Shown piece after piece: positions 8,230-14,155 of a DNA stretch of 17,804 nucleotides (its first letter is position 1; every line of letters starts with the position of its first letter). The DNA comes from Gammaproteobacteria bacterium (lineage in GTDB: Bacteria > Pseudomonadota > Gammaproteobacteria > Enterobacterales > Alteromonadaceae). The stretch spans positions 1-17,804 of the forward strand of contig JAIXSW010000544.1 in assembly GCA_027484495.1 (NCBI GenBank), in the 5' to 3' direction. The notes below the pieces were generated by a model, which was not told the origin of the DNA, searched no databases, and worked only from the letters and a program-made list of their open reading frames with translations. Position numbers and translations under genes: made by a program.

Positions 8230-8525
8230 TAACCCTGGTTTTATCTGTTGCCAGCGGTGGCATTGTGCCAACTGCATTGCGCCAACAGCAGAGTGACCAA
8301 AAGTGGAACTTGCGCCAGACCGACCATGGGTTGCGGTTTATCGGGCTGAACGGAGGTCGCGCCGCCAGCACGATCAGCAAGTCGCGACAACAAACGCGTT
8401 CGGGCCGGCTGATGCTCTGACTGATCGACGGGTAAAACGCGCTGACAAATTTAAAAACAGTTTTGACTGGCCTTGGTTACTGCCGCCGGCGGATGACAGG
8501 GCGCTAACTACTGAGGTATCTGGTT

Positions 8526-10097
8526 GTGACTTTACCGCGTTTATCCGCTGCCCTTTTCAGTGAAACCAACTCATTAAGCGTCGGGCCTTTGTTGCCATGG
8601 CGCCAGCGCCAACATGCGGTATCGCCGCGTATTGCGCATTTGGGCATCGGTGCATTTCACCGCGCTCACCTGGCCTGGTATACCGATGCGTTGATGCACG
8701 CCGGTGGGGATGATCCATGGCCCTGGGCCATTATGGGCGTCTCGTTACGCTCGCCAGAGGTTGCGGCGCAATTAAATCCGCAGCAGGGCCTGTATACGCT
8801 GCAGCAAAGTTCCGCCAGCAGCACGTCACAGCAGCTGATCCAGTCGGTGCTGGGCGTGTTGGTAGCGCCGCAGGATCCGGCAGCCGTGATCGCGCTGCTG
8901 GGCGCACGAACCACGGACATTATTTCGCTCACGGTCACCGAAAAAGGTTATTGCCTTGATTTGGTCAGCCGGCAGCTGGATTTCGCGCACCCGGATATTG
9001 TGTTTGATTTGGCGCATCCTTCGACACCACGCAGTGCCATCGGTTATCTGGTGGCAGGTCTGGCTGAGCGGTTTGCCAAAGGCTATCCGGCGCCGACCAT
9101 TCTGTGTTGCGACAATCTGCCGCAAAATGGCGTGACGCTGGCAAGGTTGGTCACGCAGTTTGCCGAAAAGCTCAACCCCGACCTGGCCGCGTGGATAAGC
9201 GCACAAGTGGCGTTTCCATCCAGTATGGTCGACCGGATTGTGCCGGCGACGACGCAGGCCGACATTGAGGTGCTGGCTGCTGAGACTGGTTATCTGGATC
9301 TGGCGATGGTCAAAACTGAGCAGTTTTCGCAGTGGGTCATCGAGGATAAATTCGCCGGCGCCAGACCGGCCTGGGAACAGGTTGGTGCTTTGTTGGTACA
9401 GGATGTGGCGCCGTTTGAACATGCCAAATTGCGGCTGCTAAATGGTGCGCACTCAGCGCTGGCGTATCTGGGCACTTTATCAGGCTACAGCTATGTGCAT
9501 CAGGTCGTGGCCGATCCGTTGTTTGGGCGCTATCTGCGGCATTTAATGACGCAGGAATTAATGCCAACGCTGTTGGTGGACGGCGAGGCGCCGGCCGGCC
9601 TCGACCTGCCGGCGTATATCGACGCGCTGCTGCAACGTTTTGCCAATCCGGCGCTGGCGCATCGCACCATGCAAATCGCGATGGACGGCTCACAGAAATT
9701 GCCACAGCGGTTACTGGCCGCGGCCGAGCAACGCCTGCAAGCCGGGCAGTCGGTCGATGCGATTTGTTTTGCCGTGGCGGGCTGGCTGCGCTTTAGCATG
9801 GGCTTTGATGCCAAGGGCGATGCGCTGGAAGTGTCTGATCCGCTGGCTGCGCGTTTGCTGGAGATCCGGCTGGTGCACTGGGATCACATCGATGAGTTGG
9901 TCGGTGAGTATTTAAAGCTGAGTCAGGTGTTTGCTCCGGCGTTAGTGGCGTATCCACAGTTTGCGCAGCGGCTGACTTATTGGCTTAGCTACATTCTCGC
10001 CAACGGCGTGCCGACTGCTTTGCAATCATTATTACTTGAAGTACAGGATTATGCCGCAGCGCCGCGACTGGCCACGCTGGGCGGGAGTGCAAGATGA
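8526..10097 (+). CDS. Mannitol dehydrogenase-family polyol/uronate NAD(P)-dependent oxidoreductase
   Basis: A 523-residue polyol-specific long-chain dehydrogenase (mannitol 2-dehydrogenase / fructuronate reductase family). The N-terminal nucleotide-binding domain starts IAHLGIGAFHRAHLAWYTD (36-54); CDNLPQNG (195-202) and MVDRIVPATT (234-243) follow. The catalytic triad spacing of the family, K-x4-N-x2-H, is present in KLRLLNGAH (Lys301, Asn306, His309), so the enzyme should be active. It interconverts a polyol or aldonate with its keto form; mannitol, arabinitol, mannonate or another polyol cannot be told apart by sequence. The start is GTG 8526 with GAGG 9 bases upstream. It is translationally coupled (ATGA) to the ThuA-like gene and lies behind the LacI operator at 8197. 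Confidence 0.9.
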   Translation: MTLPRLSAALFSETNSLSVGPLLPWRQRQHAVSPRIAHLGIGAFHRAHLAWYTDALMHAGGDDPWPWAIMGVSLRSPEVAAQLNPQQGLYTLQQSSASSTSQQLIQSVLGVLVAPQDPAAVIALLGARTTDIISLTVTEKGYCLDLVSRQLDFAHPDIVFDLAHPSTPRSAIGYLVAGLAERFAKGYPAPTILCCDNLPQNGVTLARLVTQFAEKLNPDLAAWISAQVAFPSSMVDRIVPATTQADIEVLAAETGYLDLAMVKTEQFSQWVIEDKFAGARPAWEQVGALLVQDVAPFEHAKLRLLNGAHSALAYLGTLSGYSYVHQVVADPLFGRYLRHLMTQELMPTLLVDGEAPAGLDLPAYIDALLQRFANPALAHRTMQIAMDGSQKLPQRLLAAAEQRLQAGQSVDAICFAVAGWLRFSMGFDAKGDALEVSDPLAARLLEIRLVHWDHIDELVGEYLKLSQVFAPALVAYPQFAQRLTYWLSYILANGVPTALQSLLLEVQDYAAAPRLATLGGSAR

Positions 10098-10894
10098 TTA
10101 AAGTCACCGTGTGGAACGAATGCCGGCACGAAAAAGAAGATGCGGATGTGCAGGAAGTGTATCCGGAGACGATTGGCGGTTGCATCGTCAATCAGCTGCA
10201 GCCTTATGGCTTTGACCTGACGCTGGCAACGCTGGATGACGCCGAACAAGGCTGGCCACAGTCGCGGATTGACGAGACGGAGGTGGCCATTTGGTGGGGC
10301 CACCGTTATCACGATGAACTGAGCGATGCACTAATCGATAAGTTGCAGGCGCGCGTGCTGGCGGGCATGGGGCTGATTGTGCTGCACAGTGGTCATCATG
10401 CCAAACTGTTTAAACGCCTGATGGGCACCAGCTGTAATCTGAGCTGGCGCGAGGCCGAAGGTGGTGAACGTGAGCGGGTCTGGTGTCTGAAGCCAGCGCA
10501 TCCGATTGCCTATAATATTCCGCCACAAATCGAGCTGCCGCAGTCAGAAATGTACGGCGAACCTTTTGATATTCCGGACCCGGACGAGCTGATTTTTAAC
10601 TCCTGGTATCAGGGCGGAGAAGTGCTCAGAAGTGGCTGTACTTTCACTAGGGGGCGTGGCCGCATTTTCTTTTTTGCCCCGGGCCATGAGACCTTCCCGA
10701 TTTACCGCAATCCCCATATCACGCAAATCCTGGCCAACGCCATCCAGTGGGCGCATCAACCGCATACCACCGGCTGGATGATGGGCAACTGGGGCCGGCC
10801 AGTGCCGCTGGAAGCGGGCGCGCCGAAACAGACTTACTTCAAAAAACCACGCAAGTTAATGCTGGCTGAGAAGGCGGAGAATAAACAGAAATAA
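10094..10894 (+). CDS. ThuA-like (trehalose utilisation family) protein
   Basis: A 266-residue ThuA-domain protein with a class I glutamine amidotransferase-like fold. Visible family motifs are AIWWGH (65-70), LIVLHSGHH (94-102) and RIFFFAPGHE (190-199). In rhizobia ThuA acts with the Gfo/Idh-type ThuB in trehalose and related disaccharide catabolism through 3-keto intermediates. Here it is paired with a polyol dehydrogenase by an ATGA overlap, and a Gfo/Idh gene plus ABC transporter lie 2-3 kb downstream, giving a split Thu-like set. The exact reaction of this family is poorly settled, and a ThuA-domain match alone does not prove trehalose as substrate. There is no signal peptide, so it is cytoplasmic. 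A GC-rich hairpin follows the stop. Confidence 0.85.
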   Translation: MIKVTVWNECRHEKEDADVQEVYPETIGGCIVNQLQPYGFDLTLATLDDAEQGWPQSRIDETEVAIWWGHRYHDELSDALIDKLQARVLAGMGLIVLHSGHHAKLFKRLMGTSCNLSWREAEGGERERVWCLKPAHPIAYNIPPQIELPQSEMYGEPFDIPDPDELIFNSWYQGGEVLRSGCTFTRGRGRIFFFAPGHETFPIYRNPHITQILANAIQWAHQPHTTGWMMGNWGRPVPLEAGAPKQTYFKKPRKLMLAEKAENKQK

Positions 10895-10903
10895 CGGCAA
10901 AAA

Positions 10904-10924
10904 CCGCCGGCTATGTGCCGGCGG
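10904..10924 (+). terminator. Hairpin after thuA, possible terminator
   Basis: The stem CCGCCGGC (10904-10911) pairs with GCCGGCGG (10917-10924) across a 5-base loop, starting 10 bases after the thuA stop. There is no good T-run after it, so an intrinsic terminator is possible but not certain. Confidence 0.45.
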
Positions 10925-11191
10925 AAGCTGCTTTGCATTGTTGTCTCGCCAATTATTCAGTGTGTACACCTGAACTGTGGCAACAGGCAAAGACAGAACA
11001 TGGTCACAGGCCTGCTGTGTCGCGTTTGATCAGCTAACCTCGCGCATCCTGCCGTCTCTAATACGCTGCAAGACTGCAGACCGGTATCTTGACCAACAGT
11101 TATGGCTATACTCAACGTCAATACTTGGATGGGCGCTACCGGCTGGATCGGGTTGCTGTCCTCTGTGAGTTCATCTGATGCAGGGATAACC
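10925..11191. other. Intergenic region before the first periplasmic-type protein gene
   Basis: This 267-bp stretch has no convincing gene. It contains the small palindrome GTGTACAC near 10962, a CACAG-GCCTG-CTGTG inverted repeat near 11004-11018, and a -10-like TATACT at 11107-11112 without a well-spaced -35. No copy of the LacI operator is present. Confidence 0.4.
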
Positions 11192-11881
11192 ATGTTCAAC
11201 TCTTTGAAGTTCCTGATAGCTTTAGGCTGCCTATGGTTATCAGCAGCAACCACTGCACAACAACCACAACGACCGCAGACCATGACATTTTCTTATGTCG
11301 ACCACCCCGCGATGGTTAACTTTATTGTTCCGCTGATCCGCGACGCTTACCTGCAGTTGGGTATCAAAACCGAATTTGTCGCCCAGCCGTCGAATCGGAA
11401 TCTATTATTGGTAGATAAAAATCTGGTGGACGGTGATGTGGGCTATATGCGGATTGTATTGGCCGGCTATCAGAACATTATTACAGTGGAACCGGCGTTA
11501 GTGTCCGGCATTTTCACACTGCTGTGTAAGCCGGGGCTGAAGTGCACGCCTGCAGTGCTGGCGGATGCGCAGCAGACGATAGTCAGTACCTCGGTTTCAA
11601 AAAACGGTTTGGACGCGGGGTTTCCCGGAGAAATCCATAGTCAGTTTTATATTGTCAATGACCTGGCGCTGATCCCGAAATTTATCCGTAATGGGCGATT
11701 TGACTATGCAATCTACCCAACGACCGAGAAGGAGCTGGCTCAAATGGATCAAACCGGCTTGCTGTATGTAAAGTTGTTTCAATCCGATCTGTATCATGTC
11801 TTGCATAAAAAATACGCATTTATGGCGCCTGAGATTAGTGCAGCGCTGACAGCAACATTGGCACAGAAGAAAGCGAAGTAA
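11192..11881 (+). CDS. Small exported protein resembling a stand-alone periplasmic solute-binding domain
   Basis: The 229-residue product starts with a clear Sec signal peptide: MFNSLK, then a hydrophobic core and a likely AxA-type cut near residues 19-23 (SAATTAQ). The mature part reads like a type 2 periplasmic binding-protein domain, with a SYVDHP start, a central LVDGDVGYMRI strand and two cysteines in a CKPGLKC loop. I recognise no specific family member. I chose ATG 11192 because it puts the signal peptide at the N terminus; an in-frame ATG at 11102 would add 30 unlikely residues. No transporter genes adjoin it. It lies 59 bp before another protein of the same general kind and reads as somewhat less GC-rich than its neighbours, judged by eye. 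Ligand and role are unknown. Confidence 0.72.
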   Translation: MFNSLKFLIALGCLWLSAATTAQQPQRPQTMTFSYVDHPAMVNFIVPLIRDAYLQLGIKTEFVAQPSNRNLLLVDKNLVDGDVGYMRIVLAGYQNIITVEPALVSGIFTLLCKPGLKCTPAVLADAQQTIVSTSVSKNGLDAGFPGEIHSQFYIVNDLALIPKFIRNGRFDYAIYPTTEKELAQMDQTGLLYVKLFQSDLYHVLHKKYAFMAPEISAALTATLAQKKAK

Positions 11882-11940
11882 CGGTGTCAGGCGGCACTGA
11901 GGCTTGGTAAAGATGCATTGGCGCACAAGGAGGTATTGCG

Positions 11941-12678
11941 ATGAAAGGGACCCATTGGTTCAAGCTGTTGGTATTGCAGTTGTTATGGCCGCTGCTGCCG
12001 GCCCAGGCTTGTGGCTTGCAGGTGCTGACCGAAGATTTACCGCCTTATCAGGTGGTGCGTCAGCAGCAAGTGGTAGCCGGCTCGGCCTATTTACAGGTTG
12101 AAGCGATCCTGCGCAGTGCCGGCTTGCCATGTCGCACTGAAGTGCTGGCATGGGCCAGAGCGTTTGAGTTGGCGCGGACTGAGCCGAATACGTTGATTTA
12201 TTCAATGGCGCGGTTGCCGGCGCGCGAAAATCTGTTTATCTGGCTGGCGCCGCTGATCAATGCCGATTATCGCTATTATTCTGCCGATAGTAGCGTGATT
12301 GAGCAAATCCAGCAGGGCAAATCGCCGCAGGATTTTGTCGCCGTGGCGGTGGCTGGCAGTATGATTGACAGTACCTTGCAACAAATTGGCTTTGTGCCAG
12401 ACCAAAATCTCATCCAGGTGAAAGACATCAATGCGCAGTGGAAAATGCTGCAGATTAACCGGGCCCAGCTGACGTTGGCGTTTGAACCGGATTTCAAGGC
12501 GCTGTCGGATCCGAAAGTGGGGCAAACCCAGTTTTATGCCTCCCGTCAGGTCGTCCGGCAAATCCAGTTGTATCTGGCGGCGCATCCACAAACCGATCCG
12601 GCGCTGATCCAGCGGTTAAAAACCGCGACACAGCAACAAGCGGTGCTCAGCGTGCCGGTCAATCCGGTGGAGCGTTGA
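11941..12678 (+). CDS. Exported substrate-binding-domain protein (SBP_bac_3-like)
   Basis: A 245-residue protein with a Sec signal peptide (MKGTHWFK, hydrophobic stretch 9-20, likely cut after AQA at about residue 23, before CGLQ). The mature region has the amino-acid-binding-protein-like pattern LTEDLPPY (28-35) and IYSMARLPAREN at about 87-98, seen in many orphan transporter substrate-binding-domain proteins of gammaproteobacteria. Two cysteines, in ACGL and LPCR, may form a disulfide. A strong AAGGAGG ribosome site precedes the ATG by 8 bases. There is no permease or ATPase partner next to it, so a sensing or accessory role is as likely as transport. It ends 38 bp before a bidirectional terminator. 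Confidence 0.78.
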   Translation: MKGTHWFKLLVLQLLWPLLPAQACGLQVLTEDLPPYQVVRQQQVVAGSAYLQVEAILRSAGLPCRTEVLAWARAFELARTEPNTLIYSMARLPARENLFIWLAPLINADYRYYSADSSVIEQIQQGKSPQDFVAVAVAGSMIDSTLQQIGFVPDQNLIQVKDINAQWKMLQINRAQLTLAFEPDFKALSDPKVGQTQFYASRQVVRQIQLYLAAHPQTDPALIQRLKTATQQQAVLSVPVNPVER

Positions 12679-12716
12679 CCAGACGTTGAACCGAATGCCG
12701 CGCGACGACCAGACAA

Positions 12717-12749
12717 AAAACAACAGCAACCTTAGGTTGCTGTTGTTTT
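12717..12749. terminator. Bidirectional intrinsic terminator
   Basis: A perfect 15-bp stem (12717-12731 with 12735-12749) closes a 3-base TTA loop. The arms start AAAACAACAGCAACC and end with T-rich bases, giving T-runs on both strands (A-run at 12715-12720). It lies between convergent genes and can stop transcription from 11941-12678 (+) and 12771-13760 (-). Confidence 0.9.
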
Positions 12750-12770
12750 GTCAGCGTTGGCTGTCAGATT

Positions 12771-13760
12771 TTACAAAGTCACCGGCAGGCCGTGCTGACT
12801 GGCGGATAACTTCACCGCATCCCACAGCTGTGCCATCCGCAGGCCCTGACGTACATCGGATGGGTTGTCCGTTTCCCCGTTACGGGTTTGCATAAACACG
12901 TTCATCAGGTTGTTGGCGGCTTCCTGTTCTTTGCGCACCACATTGCCTTGCGCATCTTCAATTTCCATCCAGCGGCCCCAGGCGCAGATCCGCACGATAG
13001 CAGTCGGGAAATAACATTCAATGCGTGACACGCAGCGGATGGCGCGGCCACAAGCATGCAGGTTAAACAGTGTACCGTCTGATAATTCGCCAGAGACTGT
13101 TGTCACGACATCAACCGGAAAACCCAGATTCTGCATCATGGCACTGATGCGCGAAAACGGCTGGCTGGTGATCTTAGACACGGTATTCATCATGTGCGCG
13201 CCGGTGTCGAACATAAAACCACCGCCGGAGATCGCCGGCACTTGTTTCCAGTGCCCCTGATATTTGTCGGCCCAGTCTTCCCAAATTGCCGCATTGATGC
13301 TGACCAGCGGGCCGTAGGTTTGATTGGCGATGGCGGCTTTTAACTCGTTGACCAACGGCGATAATCCGCCCTGATAAGCGACGACCAGCGTTTTGCCGGA
13401 TTTTTCCTGCGCCGCCACTAAGGCTTCAGCTTCTGCGACTGTGGTCACCATGGGTTTTTCCAGCAGTACGTCGAGGCCAAGCTCTAGTGCCAATAAGGCT
13501 TGTGCGGCATGACTGGCGTGCGGGGTACAGATATACACTGCATCGAGCGCACCACATTGTTCGCGTAATAAAGTCTCCCAGCTGGCAAAGCAAAGCGGGG
13601 CGGTTTTGTTCGCGCCGGCTGCTATTTGACATACGTTGTCCATCGCTTTGCCGTTCGGATCCATAATGGCCGTAATAGCGATATCGTCCCGGCTGATCCA
13701 GGTCTGGATATACTGAGTTGCTTTGGTTCCGCAGCCAATAATGGCGAGTTTTAGTTGCAC
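12771..13760 (-). CDS. Gfo/Idh/MocA-family NAD(P)-dependent oxidoreductase
   Basis: A 329-residue oxidoreductase with an N-terminal Rossmann domain (AIIGCGTKATQ, 6-16) and the family EKP motif (101-103, lysine for cofactor and substrate). The C-terminal domain carries GGGFMFDTGAHMMNT (179-193), where Asp185 and His189 are the usual catalytic-site pair. Members oxidise hydroxyls of sugars, glycosides or inositols. Here it could act like ThuB with the ThuA protein, or as an inositol dehydrogenase (IolG) feeding the nearby iol genes; sequence does not decide. The start is GTG 13760, with GGAGGAA 5 bases upstream; the in-frame ATG at 13811 has no such site. It is divergent from the ABC transporter, with the 38-bp palindromic promoter between. 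Confidence 0.88.
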   Translation of the reverse strand: MQLKLAIIGCGTKATQYIQTWISRDDIAITAIMDPNGKAMDNVCQIAAGANKTAPLCFASWETLLREQCGALDAVYICTPHASHAAQALLALELGLDVLLEKPMVTTVAEAEALVAAQEKSGKTLVVAYQGGLSPLVNELKAAIANQTYGPLVSINAAIWEDWADKYQGHWKQVPAISGGGFMFDTGAHMMNTVSKITSQPFSRISAMMQNLGFPVDVVTTVSGELSDGTLFNLHACGRAIRCVSRIECYFPTAIVRICAWGRWMEIEDAQGNVVRKEQEAANNLMNVFMQTRNGETDNPSDVRQGLRMAQLWDAVKLSASQHGLPVTL

Positions 13761-13874
13761 ATCTTCCTCCACTGGCCGCTTGACCAGATTTTTTAGCGCA
13801 CACCGGCACAAAACCAGGTTTTTGCTCTGTGGTTTATTGCGGTCTTTCCGCGGTTATATTTGCCATGCAGTTAT

Positions 13875-13892
13875 TATTTTATCTATAAAATA
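13875..13892. promoter_or_regulatory. AT-rich 8-bp inverted repeat
   Basis: TATTTTAT and ATAAAATA are exact inverted copies around a 2-base centre. It lies 115 bp upstream of the Gfo/Idh start, inside an AT-rich island in an otherwise GC-rich window. It may be a second regulator site or a promoter element; nothing in the sequence decides. Confidence 0.3.
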
Positions 13893-13989
13893 CAGATAGA
13901 TAGACTTGCCTGTTTCCGGTCGGGCAACCTGTGGGTCCGGTCCGGCACCAGCGGTCACTGCTCGCAGGTGTTTTCATCGGTATGCACCA

Positions 13990-14017
13990 TTAATACGCAT
14001 ATTGACACCGGTGTCAA
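13990..14017 (-). promoter_or_regulatory. Predicted promoter of the Gfo/Idh gene, mirror image of the transporter promoter
   Basis: Because the palindrome is perfect, the minus strand also reads TTGACA (14017-14012), 16 bases, TATTAA (13995-13990). The leader to the GTG start at 13760 would be about 220 bases. The two promoters overlap and could not be occupied by polymerase at once. Confidence 0.5.
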
Positions 14018-14028
14018 TATGCGTATTA
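13991..14028. promoter_or_regulatory. LacI-type operator, copy 3: perfect 38-bp palindrome
   Basis: The core TTGACACCGGTGTCAA (14002-14017) is flanked by arms 13991-14001 and 14018-14028 that continue the perfect symmetry, so all 19 base pairs on each side match. The outer arms (TAATACGCATA and its complement) also supply the -10 boxes of both promoters. It lies between the Gfo/Idh gene and the transporter operon. Confidence 0.9.
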
Positions 14029-14029
14029 T
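14002..14029 (+). promoter_or_regulatory. Predicted promoter of the ABC transporter operon
   Basis: TTGACA (14002-14007), 16-base spacer, TATTAT (14024-14029, 5 of 6). The start would be near 14037, giving a leader of about 120 bases before the binding-protein gene. The promoter lies within or at the edge of the operator palindrome. Confidence 0.65.
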
Positions 14030-14155
14030 CAGAAAGGACAGGGTACAAAGCATAAAAAATCGCCGGCACTGAACCAACAGGGTGCAAGCTTGATCAGGCA
14101 GAACCGGCAGATGCACAACTAGTGCGCAACAGAAAATAAAATACGGACTGGACAG

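Larger units (their letters stand above)
8005..8525. other. Divergent intergenic region, 521 bp, between lacI and the polyol dehydrogenase gene
   Basis: It holds the operator (8197-8216), predicted promoters in both directions, and an inverted repeat TCTGTG-N9-CACAGA at 8157-8177. From about 8235 to 8525 there is a long stretch with no recognisable gene. Inside this leader, ATTGTGCCAAC (8262-8272) recurs as ATTGCGCCAAC (8276-8286), and TGGCA-TTG-TGCCA (8258-8270) can form a small hairpin. Open frames here give proteins with no recognisable family and no good start context. Confidence 0.6.
13761..14155. other. Divergent intergenic region, 395 bp, between the Gfo/Idh gene and the ABC transporter
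   Basis: It contains the 38-bp operator palindrome (13991-14028), two opposed promoters, and an AT-rich inverted repeat TATTTTAT-CT-ATAAAATA at 13875-13892 that falls in the predicted leader of the Gfo/Idh gene. A small GCGG/CCGC hairpin lies at 13839-13851. No gene is recognisable in it. Confidence 0.6.

Noticed and set aside
8303..8563. An 86-codon frame in the leader before the polyol dehydrogenase
   Set aside because: It has no recognisable domain and no good ribosome site, and it runs into the true start of the next gene. A second frame at 8199-8420 begins inside the operator. Neither is supported.
8826..9422. A 198-codon minus-strand frame inside the polyol dehydrogenase gene
   Set aside because: It is antisense to a gene with intact catalytic residues and shows no motif.
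11089..11112. TTGACC ... TATACT as a promoter for the first periplasmic protein gene
   Set aside because: The spacer is only 12 bases, too short for a sigma-70 promoter; only the -10-like element is noted.
12771..13760. Naming the Gfo/Idh gene iolG or thuB
   Set aside because: The family is broad, and the visible motifs are shared by inositol dehydrogenases, ThuB-like enzymes and many others, so no symbol is justified.
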